From assembly GCF_032163505.1 (NCBI RefSeq), contig NZ_CP134147.1:1640501-1704500 (forward strand): a stretch of 64,000 nucleotides of DNA, read 5' to 3'. Position numbers and translations under genes: made by a program. This document shows positions 38,347 to 48,094 of the stretch, piece by piece. Positions within the stretch are counted from its first letter, which is position 1. The number at the start of each line of letters is the position of its first letter. Origin of the DNA: Streptococcus parasanguinis (lineage in GTDB: Bacteria > Bacillota > Bacilli > Lactobacillales > Streptococcaceae). The notes beneath the pieces were generated by a model, which was not told the origin of the DNA, made no database searches, and saw nothing but the letters and a program-made list of their open reading frames with translations.

Positions 38347-39012
38347 TTAGTCTAACAAGTCTTGGATTCTATCCAGATACTGGTTGTCTGTCACCGCCAT
38401 CACGCGCACCCCTTCTGGCCAGATAAAGTCGGGAGCAATCTGAATATGAAGCGGTTGATCTTCCGCATCTCGATAACCAATAATGTTGAGATGGTACTCC
38501 TCTCTGACAGCCAAGTCCTGAAGGCTTTTTCCTACCCAGCTGGATGGAACCGTAAACTCGACTACTACCACTTCTTCATCCAACTGGAAAACTTCAATCC
38601 GGTGTTGGAAAAGAACCATTTTAGCGAGGGACATGCCTGCTTCTACCTCTGGCAGGATGACCAAATCAGCCCCAATCTTTTCCAGAATTTCTTTGGTCAC
38701 TTCATTTTTGACCTTGGCAATGACGTGCTCGACACCTAGTGCCTTACAGTGCATGACAGCCAGCACACTGGACTCCAGGTTTTCACCCGTCGCGATCACG
38801 ACTGTGTCACAGTTCCCAATATCTGCTGCATCCAAGAGGTCCAACTCCGTAATGTCTCCAACAATTCCAGTCGTAATCATGGATTCATATTGGTTGATCA
38901 CATCTGCGTGATCATCAATCGCAACAATATCCACATCCTGGTCTTGCAGGGTTTTCAGGACACTCTGTCCAAAAATTCCTAATCCTAAAATTCCAATGGT
39001 ACGATTTGCCAT
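38347..39012 (-). CDS. trkA: Potassium uptake regulatory subunit (KtrA/TrkA family)
   Basis: A 221-residue cytoplasmic gating ring protein of potassium channels. An RCK-N Rossmann domain (about 1-135) has the nucleotide loop GLGIFG and D33; an RCK-C domain (about 136-221) follows. The pneumococcal homologue in the same gene order (CabP) binds c-di-AMP, which shuts off K+ uptake; the same is likely here but rests on homology. It lies 9 bp after the channel gene. Confidence 0.9.
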   Translation of the reverse strand: MANRTIGILGLGIFGQSVLKTLQDQDVDIVAIDDHADVINQYESMITTGIVGDITELDLLDAADIGNCDTVVIATGENLESSVLAVMHCKALGVEHVIAKVKNEVTKEILEKIGADLVILPEVEAGMSLAKMVLFQHRIEVFQLDEEVVVVEFTVPSSWVGKSLQDLAVREEYHLNIIGYRDAEDQPLHIQIAPDFIWPEGVRVMAVTDNQYLDRIQDLLD

Positions 39013-39021
39013 AAGTCTCTC

Positions 39022-40404
39022 CTATCCGATAATGATGTCTGCTTTAGCATATTGCAAGGCATCTGCCTTCTTAGCTTTGTAATTGTTCAAACTGACCATA
39101 AGGGTCAAGGGGCCGATCCGACCGATAAACATGAGGACCATGATAATGCCTAGTCCCGCCCCATTTAAGGTCGAGGTCACATTGGCTGTCACACCTACTG
39201 TCGCTAGAGCCGATACTGCCTCAAAGACCAGGTACAAAAAGCGTTGACCATCCGGAGTCACGAGACAAAGACCAAAGAGTCCAAGGAGAAAAGTCAACTG
39301 GAAAATCACTGCCGTCCCCAAAGAGCGTTGGACCAAGTCTGGTGCGATGGTGCGTTTACCCAGGTTGGTATGTGGCAAGCCGAGCAACTCTTTGCGCGCT
39401 AAGAGAATCAGCACCAAGAAGGTGGTGATCTTCATCCCTCCTGCTGTCCCGCCTGGTGCTCCTCCTAGGAACATCTGTAAGAGATAGATAAAGAGCGTCA
39501 CTGGCCGGACTGCTGTATAATCTAGCGAAGCAAAACCAGCTGTCCGCATACTGACAGTTTGGAAGAAGCTGACCAAGATCTTCTCTCCTAATGGAAGGGA
39601 CCCAATCGTTGCTGGATTATTAAACTCGGTCAAAAGACTAGTCACTGTCCCAAAGAGAAGGATCGCAGCTGTTAACCAGAGAACCACCTTGGTATGGAAG
39701 CGAAGAGTTCGCCGCCCTGATTGATTGCGGGCCTTGGTGGCTAGGTCAAACCAGACCATGAAGCCCAAGCCTCCGGTAATGATCAGAGCAGACAAGGTCA
39801 GATTGACCAACCAATCGGTCTGGAAACTCATCATACTATCGCCCCCAAAATTATCAAAGCCCGCATTACAAAAGGCCGAGACAGCAACAAAGATGGAGTT
39901 AAAGATCCCATGGCCCCAGCCAAAGCGAGGAATAAAGCGAGTCATGAGGAGCAAGGCCCCCAGTCCTTCGATGGTAAAGGTGGTAATAAAGATGGAGCGG
40001 ACAAAACGGGCCAAACTCTGGTTATTGCTAAAACTAAAGCTATCCCGAATGGTCTGCCGATCCTTGTAACTGAGCTTTTGGCGACCTTCCATAAAGAAGA
40101 GACCGATAAAGGTCAAAATCCCTAATCCCCCAATCTGGATCAAGAGCATACAAATCAATTGCCCCCAGCCATTATAGGTCGAAGCCACCGACTGGGTAAA
40201 AAGCCCCGTCACACAAACCATAGAGACTGCTGTAAAGAGGTGATCGATATAGCCTGCTGTTGAGCTTACTTGCTGGACAAAGGGCAAACTCAGTAAGAGC
40301 GAGCCCATCAGGATAACCAAGGCAAAGCTGAGAAAGATCCGCCTTGCCGGAGACAGGCGAGTCAGTTTGGCTCGCCATTGTTTAAAATATGATTTCACTA
40401 ACAT
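39022..40404 (-). CDS. trkH: Potassium uptake channel subunit (KtrB/TrkH family)
   Basis: A 460-residue membrane protein of the TrkH/KtrB superfamily, forming the K+ pathway that TrkA gates. Four MPM repeats are indicated by their selectivity-filter segments: VCVTGLFT, AFCNAGFDNFG, SMRTAGFAS and ATVGVTAN. A stretch GGAPGGTAGG in the third repeat fits the intramembrane gate loop. The promoter -10 (TGATACAAT, 40411-40419) ends only 6 nt before ATG 40404, and there is no ribosome-binding site, so the mRNA may be leaderless. Confidence 0.93.
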   Translation of the reverse strand: MLVKSYFKQWRAKLTRLSPARRIFLSFALVILMGSLLLSLPFVQQVSSTAGYIDHLFTAVSMVCVTGLFTQSVASTYNGWGQLICMLLIQIGGLGILTFIGLFFMEGRQKLSYKDRQTIRDSFSFSNNQSLARFVRSIFITTFTIEGLGALLLMTRFIPRFGWGHGIFNSIFVAVSAFCNAGFDNFGGDSMMSFQTDWLVNLTLSALIITGGLGFMVWFDLATKARNQSGRRTLRFHTKVVLWLTAAILLFGTVTSLLTEFNNPATIGSLPLGEKILVSFFQTVSMRTAGFASLDYTAVRPVTLFIYLLQMFLGGAPGGTAGGMKITTFLVLILLARKELLGLPHTNLGKRTIAPDLVQRSLGTAVIFQLTFLLGLFGLCLVTPDGQRFLYLVFEAVSALATVGVTANVTSTLNGAGLGIIMVLMFIGRIGPLTLMVSLNNYKAKKADALQYAKADIIIG

Positions 40405-40410
40405 AGCTTC

Positions 40411-40419
40411 ATTGTATCA
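40411..40419 (-). promoter_or_regulatory. trkH promoter, possibly leaderless
   Basis: TGATACAAT, an extended -10, ends 6 nt upstream of the trkH ATG, which places the predicted transcription start at or next to the start codon. Confidence 0.5.
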
Positions 40420-40435
40420 TAAAAAGAGAATAGAC

Positions 40436-41200
40436 CTACAAGTAATGAACCATTTCTAGGCATAATTCTAAGGCCTTCTCGAATGCTTCAGAGCCCCAGT
40501 CACGCTGGTCATAATTTTCCAGGTCTGCAAGAGAATCTGCGGTAAAGAGGAGCAAGCCCCAAACCGCCCCACGAAGTTGAGCCACTGCAGCAAGGGAGGC
40601 GCACTCCATCTCCACCACACTACACCCTTCTTCGATGCGATAGGCCACCTTGTCAGGTGTTTCCCTATAAAAACCGTCGGTCGACCAGGTCATGACCTCT
40701 TGATAAGGAATGGACGCTTGTTTGAGAACTGTTTCAATAGCAGTCAGGGCACGGCCGTCCACCTCTATATAACGGGAGGGCGCCACATAATGGTAACTGG
40801 CTCCCTCATCTCGCAAGGCCTTGGTAGGGATCAAGAAGGCATTTTCTTCTATGTCCACCAAGACCCCACAGCTACCTGCCGATATAATCTTCTTCACCCC
40901 ATAGCCAATCAACCAATCCATGAATTGGGCAGCAGCTGCAGATCCAACTGGCGCTTGGGCCAAGCAGATTTCCTCTCCTTGGTGCTCCATAACATAGACC
41001 GGATAGACCTTGGTAGCTGAGACAAAGCTAGCTACTTGTTTGGCTCCAACAGCTTTGGCAAAGCGATCAATCTCATCCTCCAGGAAAGCATAAACACATT
41101 TTTCGGGTAGGTGCAGGTCTAACCCCTCATGGGTCGGCATAATGACTGCCTGCGGATTGTCGTCAAACTCTAAAATGGGTATTTCATGTTTATGGATCAT
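40436..41200 (-). CDS. Nucleoside phosphorylase family protein
   Basis: A 254-residue protein of the PNP/UDP phosphorylase superfamily, which exchanges phosphate for base on ribonucleosides. Recognisable parts are the glycine-rich GSAGSCG-like IISAGSCGVLVD, the substrate region VVEMECASLAAVA and the following TADSLAD. The start overlaps the stop of the acetyltransferase gene by 4 bp, so the two are coupled. The same pair sits beside the potassium genes in pneumococcus as I recall. Substrate is not assigned. Confidence 0.85.
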   Translation of the reverse strand: MIHKHEIPILEFDDNPQAVIMPTHEGLDLHLPEKCVYAFLEDEIDRFAKAVGAKQVASFVSATKVYPVYVMEHQGEEICLAQAPVGSAAAAQFMDWLIGYGVKKIISAGSCGVLVDIEENAFLIPTKALRDEGASYHYVAPSRYIEVDGRALTAIETVLKQASIPYQEVMTWSTDGFYRETPDKVAYRIEEGCSVVEMECASLAAVAQLRGAVWGLLLFTADSLADLENYDQRDWGSEAFEKALELCLEMVHYL

Positions 41201-41766
41201 TGTTTCTCCTTTTTGACGAGTATTTCTTTAATGACACGGGCTGGGTTTCCTGCAAGGACCACATTGTCTCCAAAGGACTTGGTGACCACTGCCCCAGCGC
41301 CAGCGACCACATTATCACCCAGCGTCACTCCAGGAAGGATAGTAACGCCTCCTCCTGCCCAGAAGTTGTCTCCTATCGTAATCGGAGCTCCGTACTCGAG
41401 ACCAGAATTGCGCTCGTCTGGATCCAGTGGGTGCAAGGGCGTCAAAAATTGGCAATTGGGACCAATCATGGCATTATTGCCGATCGTAATGGGACAAATG
41501 TCCAACATGGTCAAATTGTAATTGGCATAGAAATTTTCTCCTAGATGGATGTTGACCCCATAATCCACAAGAACCTGACGATTGAGATAGAGGTTTTCAC
41601 CGGTTGATCCAAACCACTCTTTGATGATAGCTGCCCCTTTTTTAGGATCCACCTCTTGGTTAAAAGCTTCTTGTTTCTCCCGAGAGGATTGGGCCAAAGC
41701 CCGTAATTCAGGGTCCGCAGGTCTATAGTAGTCACCCGCAATCATTTTTTCATATTCACTGGCCAT
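41197..41766 (-). CDS. Hexapeptide sugar O-acetyltransferase (maltose/galactoside type)
   Basis: A 189-residue left-handed beta-helix acetyltransferase of the LacA/Maa/NodL class. It has the N-terminal Mac domain (about 1-60, SEYEKMIAGDYYRPADPEL) and repeated hexapeptides in the second half (such as IGDNFWAGGGVTILPGVTLGDN), with the catalytic His in LTPLHPLD. It is expected to acetylate a sugar with acetyl-CoA; the acceptor is unknown. Confidence 0.88.
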   Translation of the reverse strand: MASEYEKMIAGDYYRPADPELRALAQSSREKQEAFNQEVDPKKGAAIIKEWFGSTGENLYLNRQVLVDYGVNIHLGENFYANYNLTMLDICPITIGNNAMIGPNCQFLTPLHPLDPDERNSGLEYGAPITIGDNFWAGGGVTILPGVTLGDNVVAGAGAVVTKSFGDNVVLAGNPARVIKEILVKKEKQ

Positions 41767-41860
41767 AAGGAAACCTCCACGTTATTTTGACATATTATAG
41801 CAGAATTCCCCCTTTAAAACAAACGTCAGAATAAGGGTTTGCAAGAAAAAAGATCGTAAA

Positions 41861-41912
41861 CACTTAAAAAAACTTAACAAAACTTGCATCCACTTACAAA
41901 ATGGTGTACAAT
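41861..41912 (+). promoter_or_regulatory. deoR promoter with four phased direct repeats
   Basis: Four copies of [A/C]ACTT[A/G] begin at 41861, 41871, 41881 and 41891, exactly 10 bp apart. They overlap the -35 (TTGCAT, 41884-41889), which is 17 bp from TACAAT (41907-41912). This looks like an autoregulatory operator for the DeoR-type protein. Confidence 0.6.
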
Positions 41913-41943
41913 GAAGACAAGAACAGAAATAAGGAGCGAATTC

Positions 41944-42687
41944 ATGTACCAGGAACAGCGACTCGAAAAAATATTAGAACTCTTAGAAGAGCGAAAACAG
42001 CTATCGGCTAAAGAAATGGTTGATTACTTTAAGGTTTCAAAAGATACTATTCGCAGAGACTTTGCCCTTCTTAGCCAACGCCAGCTGGTCCGCAGAACCC
42101 ATGGTGGTCTCCTTCCCTTAAACAAAGAACCCGGCCCTTCTTATCTAGACCGTAGTCAGAAAGCCAACAAGGAAAAGACTGCCATGGCTCAAAAGGCCCT
42201 GCAATTGATCCAAGATGGACAAGTGATCTTTCTCGATGTTTCCACCTCGATGACCCTGCTTGCTGGTTTGCTTAATAAGGAAGTCACAATCTATTCGCAT
42301 TCCCTTGACAATGCCATCCAGCTCAGTAGCCATTCCCAGGTTGACTTTCATCTTTTAGGAGGAAAATTCTACCCTAAAAACCGCTTCTACTATGACGCGA
42401 ATCAAGCACAAATACTGGACAATCTTCGCTTTGATCTCGCTTTTTTTGGAGCGAGTAGCTTAGCCAATGGCGAAGTCACCTTTGAGGATGCTGAAGACGT
42501 TGCCGTCAAGTCTCTCGTTTTTGAACGAGCTCGTACCAAGATCCTTGTGGCAGAAAGCAGCAAGTTCTCCCAAAATGCCAACTACTATCTTGCTCGTCTC
42601 AAGCAATTTGATTATTGGATTACCGACCAAAAACCAAGCCCTGAAATCCTTAAACAAGTCGGCAACGAAACCACTATTCTCTATTAG
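41944..42687 (+). CDS. DeoR/GlpR family transcriptional regulator
   Basis: A 247-residue sugar-phosphate-responsive repressor. The N-terminal winged helix (about 1-60) has the DeoR signature in KEMVDYFKVSKDTIRRDF; the C-terminal sensor domain has phosphosugar-binding features such as the DVSTSMTLLA segment and the FFGASSL loop. ATG 41944 follows AAGGAG; the open frame extends upstream but covers the promoter. It is cotranscribed with a HAD phosphatase, so the signal may be a sugar phosphate that the phosphatase removes. Confidence 0.88.
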   Translation: MYQEQRLEKILELLEERKQLSAKEMVDYFKVSKDTIRRDFALLSQRQLVRRTHGGLLPLNKEPGPSYLDRSQKANKEKTAMAQKALQLIQDGQVIFLDVSTSMTLLAGLLNKEVTIYSHSLDNAIQLSSHSQVDFHLLGGKFYPKNRFYYDANQAQILDNLRFDLAFFGASSLANGEVTFEDAEDVAVKSLVFERARTKILVAESSKFSQNANYYLARLKQFDYWITDQKPSPEILKQVGNETTILY

Positions 42688-42699
42688 GAGGTAATCTTT

Positions 42700-43509
42700 A
42701 TGTCTCACATTCGTCTCATCATCAGCGATATCGATGGCACCATCTTAAATGACCACCATCAGATCGATCCACAGTTAGCATCATTGATCCCGGATTTAAA
42801 GCGTGAAAAGATTCCTTTCGTGCTGGCCTCTGCTCGCTCTCCAAAAGGGATGGCACCCATTGCCAAAGAGCTCGGCATAGAAGACTGTCCTATGGCCTGC
42901 TACAATGGAGCCTTGATCCAAAAAGGAGAGCAGGTTCTGTTTGAGCATCCCTTAGACAAGATTGAAGCCCGTCAATTTATTGATTGGGCCAACCAACACT
43001 TTCCTCAGGTTTCGATCAACCTCTATAGTGGAAAAGACTGGATGACCGATCATCTCGACCAATGGAGCCAAGAGGAGGCCCGGATTACAGGAGAAAAACC
43101 TATCATTCTTCCCCTATTGGATCCTTTACTGGATGCGACAAAGCCCCTCCACAAATTGCTCTTAATTGGGGAAGCAGAAGAGATCCAAGCCCTCTATCGT
43201 GCTATTTCTACCGACGACTTCCCTTCTACCGCCTTTTATCTCTCCAAAGCCAACTACCTAGAAGTCACGGCTAAGCACGTCTCTAAAGAGGATGCTCTGG
43301 TTGAACTCGCCAACCACTACCACTTGATCTTAGAAGAAGTCCTCACCATGGGGGACAACTTCAATGACCTTCCTATGCTCAAAAAAGCAGGCATCGGGGT
43401 CGCTATGGGCAACGCTCCTCAAGAGGTGAAAGACGGAGCAGCAGTCGTGACAAAGACCAACAATGAAAACGGGGCTGGGCAAGCGGTTGAAACCTATGTG
43501 TTGATTTAG
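42700..43509 (+). CDS. Cof-type HAD-IIB hydrolase
   Basis: A 269-residue haloacid dehalogenase-type phosphatase. The catalytic motif is SDIDGTIL near residue 9-16, motif II is ASARSPKGM, and the C-terminal motif GDNFNDLPML is complete. A type IIB cap lies between. AGGAGG precedes the ATG, 12 bp after deoR. Substrates of this class are usually sugar phosphates or flavin-type phosphates. Confidence 0.9.
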   Translation: MSHIRLIISDIDGTILNDHHQIDPQLASLIPDLKREKIPFVLASARSPKGMAPIAKELGIEDCPMACYNGALIQKGEQVLFEHPLDKIEARQFIDWANQHFPQVSINLYSGKDWMTDHLDQWSQEEARITGEKPIILPLLDPLLDATKPLHKLLLIGEAEEIQALYRAISTDDFPSTAFYLSKANYLEVTAKHVSKEDALVELANHYHLILEEVLTMGDNFNDLPMLKKAGIGVAMGNAPQEVKDGAAVVTKTNNENGAGQAVETYVLI

Positions 43510-43520
43510 TCATCCGTTTA

Positions 43521-43555
43521 AAAAGGACGTCGAGTATAATACCCGACGTCCTTTT
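43521..43555. terminator. Bidirectional terminator
   Basis: A 12-bp perfect stem AAAAGGACGTCG/CGACGTCCTTTT (43521-43532 and 43544-43555), between the HAD gene and the convergent malate permease gene. Confidence 0.9.
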
Positions 43556-43609
43556 ATAGATCTATTGACGAATGTATAGCACTAAAACTACACCATTTTC
43601 ATATAAATG

Positions 43610-44557
43610 CTATCCCAACAATGTCTGCAGAATTGGAACCACAATCACAAATAAGACTGTGCTGAGAGTGACCACATTCGTTGAAAACTCAACATCACCT
43701 TTACCTTGATTGGCAAGGATAGGAAGAACTGCCAAGGCTGGTGTTGCTGATTGAATCATAAAGGTTCTAAATTCTGGTGCCACCATATTTGGAGAGAAGA
43801 ACTTCAGAACCAAGAGCATGATGACCGGTGCAAGAATAAAACGACCAACCAGTGTGATAATGGTATCTTTATCAAAGCGAATCGTCTTAAGTCCTGCCTT
43901 AGCTAGGACGATACCGATATAGACAAGAGATAAGGGCGTTGTTAAACTACCAATATAAGTCAAGGTACTTTCCGCAAAACTTGGAACAGGAATACGCAAC
44001 ACCAAAAAGACGAGGGCTACGAGAAAACCTAATAAAGGAGCTGGGAAAAGCTTCTTCCAATTAAATGTTTGAGCCTGTTTTGAAGCCCCTTCTTTACTAT
44101 CAGAAGTCATCAGATAGACACCTAATGTCCAAGTAGATACTGTATTTGTAATATAATAAACCAAGAAGTAAGGAAGGGCTTGATTTCCAAACAAAGCGAT
44201 ATTTAAAGGCAAACCAATAAATATGGTATTGGCATTAACAAAGGTATTAATCATAGTCCCTCGACGACCTGGGCGCACTTTAAAAACTTTCACTGCGATA
44301 AAGGCCGCTAGGTAACCAAGAATGAAGGCGATAAACGTGTACAACAAACCGCCAGACAAGCTAATCAGCTTATCTAAAGTTAAATATTTAAGAACAGAGG
44401 TGAAAATTGCAACAGGCATGGCCACGTTCATAATGAGCTTAGACAAGTCATTTCCGAAACTCTCTTGGAACCAACCGCGGACTTGCAAGAAATAACCAAG
44501 AATGATGATGACGATAATGGGTACAATACTCTGAATTGACGTTAAAAAGATTTCCAT
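43610..44557 (-). CDS. mleP: AEC family transporter, probable malate permease
   Basis: A 315-residue auxin-efflux-carrier family protein with about ten membrane helices in two inverted halves. It lies 82 bp downstream of the malolactic enzyme on the same strand, the place of MleP in other lactic streptococci, so malate uptake or malate/lactate exchange is likely. A paralogue (56231-57169) has no such context. Confidence 0.85.
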   Translation of the reverse strand: MEIFLTSIQSIVPIIVIIILGYFLQVRGWFQESFGNDLSKLIMNVAMPVAIFTSVLKYLTLDKLISLSGGLLYTFIAFILGYLAAFIAVKVFKVRPGRRGTMINTFVNANTIFIGLPLNIALFGNQALPYFLVYYITNTVSTWTLGVYLMTSDSKEGASKQAQTFNWKKLFPAPLLGFLVALVFLVLRIPVPSFAESTLTYIGSLTTPLSLVYIGIVLAKAGLKTIRFDKDTIITLVGRFILAPVIMLLVLKFFSPNMVAPEFRTFMIQSATPALAVLPILANQGKGDVEFSTNVVTLSTVLFVIVVPILQTLLG

Positions 44558-44639
44558 AGTCTCCCTTTCTATCTAACAAGACATACACAAAAGGTGTACG
44601 AGGCATCCCGTCGCACTCGTACACCCCATTCCCATTTAC

Positions 44640-46265
44640 TTATTTATATTCTGGGTACCATTTCAAATCACGGACCGCTTTAGCCATATCTGTTTCTTGA
44701 GCACGCGCAAGACCTTGTTCTTGCGCTTTTTTAGCAACTGCTTCTGCTACTTTGATAGACACATCAGCTACATACTTGAATGGAGGTAAGACTGGTGCTC
44801 CTGGTTCGCCTGGATTGACAATACCACTCAATGAATGTGCGGCAGCTCCAATCATTTCATCCGTCAACAGACTCGCTTCAGAAGCCAGCATACCAAGTCC
44901 AAGACCTGGATAAATCAGTGCGTTATTCGCTTGACCAATCACGTAGTCCACACCTTTATAGGAAACTGTACCAGCTGGAATTCCTGTTGCAACAAATGCT
45001 TTTCCGTCTGACCATTCGATCAAATCTTTGGCACTTGCTTCAGCTAGTTTGGTTGGGTTTGACAATGGGAAAATGATAGGACGTTCAGTGTTTTCACACA
45101 TAGCTTCTACAATTTCTTTTGTGAAAGTATTTGGCTGAGTTGAAGTTCCCACAAGAATGGTTGGTTTAACCGTCTTCACTACTTCAAGAAGGTCCGTCAA
45201 CTGATCTGCATTGGCAAAATCAGAACGTTTCTTAGCAAATGGTTTTTGTTGCGGCGTTAAGTCATCCATATCATCAAAAAGGAGACCTTGTTTGTCGACC
45301 ATAAAGAAGCGTTTATAAGCTTCTTCTTCAGGCAGACCTTCACTAACCATTTCACGAAGGACACGAGAAGCAATCCCTGCACCAGCAGTCCCACCACCAT
45401 AGCAGAGATAAACTTGATCCGTTAATTTTTCACCTGTAATATCCAATGCCCCAAAGATCCCACCAAGGGTTACAATACCAGTTCCTTGGATATCATCGTT
45501 AAAGGTTGGGATTTGTTTTCGATATTTTTCAAGGATGTTGGCAGCATTTAAGCGACCGAAATCTTCCCAGTGAAGGTAGAGTTTAGGGAAAAGACGTTCT
45601 GCAGTTTGGACAAATTGATCGATAAAATCATAGTAACGATCACCACGCACACGTTCGTGGCGATTTCCCAAGTAATTAGGATTGTTACGAAGTTCTTCAC
45701 GATTGGTACCTGCGTCAATGACCAAAGGAAGTACCATTGAAGGATCAATTCCTGCAGCTCCAGTATAGACCATCAGTTTCCCAACAGAAATATCGACACC
45801 ATTTGTACCCCAGTCACCAATACCGAGAATACCTTCTGCATCTGTCACAACAATAAGACGAATTTCACGATCACCCGCTGCATTTTTCAAAGTCGCTTCG
45901 ATATTTTCAGGGTGATTGATGTCAAGATAGGCCGCATATTGTGGGTCTACAAAAAGATCGCTATAGCCTTCGATGGTATCGGCAATAGTTGGATCATAAA
46001 CAATGGGATTAAACTCTTCCAAATGTTGAGCAAATAGGTAGTAAAATAGAGTACGATTTGTATTAAAAATTTCCATTAGGAACAAACGTTTTTCCAAATC
46101 ATTAACCTTTGTTTGCATTTGCGCATAAGTTTGCGCTGCTTGTTCTTCAATGGTTTGAACGTAAGGTGGTAGGAGGCCAATGAGACCTAGTTGCTTACGT
46201 TCCTCTAAAGTAAAGGCAGTTCCTTTATTGAGGAAAGGGTTGTTTAAAATATCATGTGCAGTCAT
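44640..46265 (-). CDS. mleS: Malolactic enzyme
   Basis: This NAD+- and Mn2+-dependent enzyme decarboxylates L-malate directly to L-lactate, consuming a proton and protecting against acid. The 541 residues match malolactic enzymes and show the malic-enzyme fold, with the NAD loop [12 protein letters not shown] in the second half and [11 protein letters not shown]. Malic enzyme is the alternative, but the neighbouring permease and LysR regulator support malolactic function. Two ATGs are adjacent; the second (46265) has the better spacing, 7 bases, to GGAGG. Confidence 0.93.
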   Translation of the reverse strand: MTAHDILNNPFLNKGTAFTLEERKQLGLIGLLPPYVQTIEEQAAQTYAQMQTKVNDLEKRLFLMEIFNTNRTLFYYLFAQHLEEFNPIVYDPTIADTIEGYSDLFVDPQYAAYLDINHPENIEATLKNAAGDREIRLIVVTDAEGILGIGDWGTNGVDISVGKLMVYTGAAGIDPSMVLPLVIDAGTNREELRNNPNYLGNRHERVRGDRYYDFIDQFVQTAERLFPKLYLHWEDFGRLNAANILEKYRKQIPTFNDDIQGTGIVTLGGIFGALDITGEKLTDQVYLCYGGGTAGAGIASRVLREMVSEGLPEEEAYKRFFMVDKQGLLFDDMDDLTPQQKPFAKKRSDFANADQLTDLLEVVKTVKPTILVGTSTQPNTFTKEIVEAMCENTERPIIFPLSNPTKLAEASAKDLIEWSDGKAFVATGIPAGTVSYKGVDYVIGQANNALIYPGLGLGMLASEASLLTDEMIGAAAHSLSGIVNPGEPGAPVLPPFKYVADVSIKVAEAVAKKAQEQGLARAQETDMAKAVRDLKWYPEYK

Positions 46266-46292
46266 CATGTGACCTCCTTATTAGTTTAATTT

Positions 46293-46321
46293 ATTATACC
46301 ACTTATTTGCATTAAATGACA
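46293..46321 (-). promoter_or_regulatory. mleS promoter
   Basis: TGTCAT and TATAAT on the minus strand with a 17-bp spacer (46316-46321 and 46293-46298), about 28 bp before the mleS start. Confidence 0.65.
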
Positions 46322-46657
46322 CTTTGTTCTATATATGATACAATATGAATGAATCACTCAATGAAAGTTCAGGCGATACAACCGAAAATGATGCGATTTC
46401 AATAGATAACAAAATAATAGGTTTATCCATCACTTCCTAGATAGTCACGGTCATCTCTTAAAAAAGCCTGTTCCTTTCCACCTTTTAGAAGGTTATTCTC
46501 ATCAAAAGATCCACTGTTTTCAGGTACTCTTTTTTCCACTTATGATGATCAATACCTATAAAAACCATAGATAATAAATCTAAAATATGTTTGTTATAAA
46601 ATACTTTGTTTTGTTTAAGGTGTTATTTTTGTCATTTAAAACTTGTATTCTGGTTAC
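46322..46657. other. AT-rich intergenic region mleS / XRE gene
   Basis: About 390 bp separates the two starts. Beyond the mleS promoter I see no gene or clear repeat. It must hold the MleR target sites and the promoter for the XRE gene, but no operator is obvious by eye. Confidence 0.4.
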
Positions 46658-47008
46658 ATGAAAACAAAACATTATTTACAACGGTATATAGCGCAAAAGG
46701 TCAAATATTTGCGAAAAAAACAAAACATGAGTCAAGAGGAGCTATCGGAACGGGCAGATCTTGGATTAAAATACATCAATCAATTGGAAAATCAAAACGT
46801 GAATCTGACCATTCACAGTCTTGAAAAAGTCATTGCTGCTCTTGAGTTAACGCCTGAAGAATTCTTCAATTTTAATTCACTCGAAGTGTCTTCAGATTCT
46901 ACCGACAGCCTTTCACTTAAGAGAGTAAATATGAAAATTAAGCAACTTCCAGTTGGAAAAAGGGAGAAGATCCTAACGATTTTCGAAGATCTTTTAGATA
47001 GCCTTTAA
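46658..47008 (+). CDS. XRE family helix-turn-helix regulator
   Basis: A 116-residue protein with a Cro/CI-type HTH (about 8-65; the recognition part reads SQEELSERADLGLKYINQLEN) and a short C-terminal helical tail. ATG 46658 is the natural start, though no ribosome-binding site is visible before it. It lies between the malolactic operon and mleR. A local role in acid or malate response is possible but unproven. Confidence 0.82.
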   Translation: MKTKHYLQRYIAQKVKYLRKKQNMSQEELSERADLGLKYINQLENQNVNLTIHSLEKVIAALELTPEEFFNFNSLEVSSDSTDSLSLKRVNMKIKQLPVGKREKILTIFEDLLDSL

Positions 47009-47119
47009 TGGTCCTCTGACTCACCTCAGATTGTAACAAACAAAAAATCATATAGTCAAATTAGCTATCACGGATAATTTTTGCTTATCCATGTCTGTCT
47101 ATTTAGAAGAGGGAGCCCA

Positions 47120-47995
47120 ATGAATCTTAAGGACTTTTATTATTTTCTTGATCTTAGTCAACAGCAATCCTTTACTGGGGTTGCCCAAAAACACGGGATC
47201 AGTCAACCATCCGTTTCCTATGCGGTTAAACGACTAGAAAAGGAATTTCACTGCCCATTAATCGCGCACGATCCTTCTCACCGTACTTTCAAATTAACGC
47301 CCCAAGGAGAAATCTTGCTACGACATATTCATAAGATCTTACCTGAGATCCAAGGGGCTAAAAAAGAGATCCTCCGGAGTCTTTCTCAATTCAATACGAT
47401 TGGTTTCCCACCAATCATCATTGACTATCTTGTCCGAAAACAACCCGCCTTTATCAGTAATGTTGCAGCTCTTCAAAGTATCCATCCTGTCCAAGAAGGG
47501 TCTGTTGAACTTTTAGAAATGCTTTCCAAAGGAGAACTAGATGCTAGTTTTTTAGGGAGTTTAGAACCGATTAAAGATCATCGCTTCCAGGTAAGAGAAA
47601 TGGCCAAACGAGATCTCTTCTATATCCTTCATCACAACCATCCACTAGCCTCAAAAAAAGTATTACAATTTTCAGACGTCATCGATGAAGATTTTATCAT
47701 TCCAGATGAGCACTTTGTTCATTTAAAAGCCTTTGAACAGTTGAATGAGCGCTATCACCATGAGGCTACGCCCTTCTTTCAGACGGATGATATTCAGCTT
47801 CTAAAACAACTCCTTCGTAAACAAGTGGGGATCAGTTTACTAGCAGATCTTGCACTAACAGATGGTGAAGAAGAACTGATCGCAATTCCGATGGCAGAAA
47901 ATGAACGGATTAGTTTTTACGTTTCACTAGTTGAACCGAAGGAAAGTAATCTCAAACCGGAGGTCATCCAATTCTTTGAAAAATTACTAAACTAG
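47120..47995 (+). CDS. mleR: LysR family regulator of malolactic genes (MleR)
   Basis: A 291-residue LysR-type regulator with an N-terminal winged HTH (about 1-60, including AQKHGISQPSVSYAVKRLE) and a periplasmic-binding-protein-like co-inducer domain. In related lactic acid bacteria MleR activates the malolactic operon in response to malate. ATG 47120 follows GAGGGAG; the upstream open frame has no such site. An XRE gene is inserted between it and its presumed target. Confidence 0.88.
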   Translation: MNLKDFYYFLDLSQQQSFTGVAQKHGISQPSVSYAVKRLEKEFHCPLIAHDPSHRTFKLTPQGEILLRHIHKILPEIQGAKKEILRSLSQFNTIGFPPIIIDYLVRKQPAFISNVAALQSIHPVQEGSVELLEMLSKGELDASFLGSLEPIKDHRFQVREMAKRDLFYILHHNHPLASKKVLQFSDVIDEDFIIPDEHFVHLKAFEQLNERYHHEATPFFQTDDIQLLKQLLRKQVGISLLADLALTDGEEELIAIPMAENERISFYVSLVEPKESNLKPEVIQFFEKLLN

Positions 47996-48094
47996 TCGTA
48001 GTCTTTGTTCTTAGTGCTAATGCAGAAACATAAAAAAAGTGACTAGCTAGTATTTTTTACGACTAAAAAAAATAGTAGAAATGCCGATAAAATA

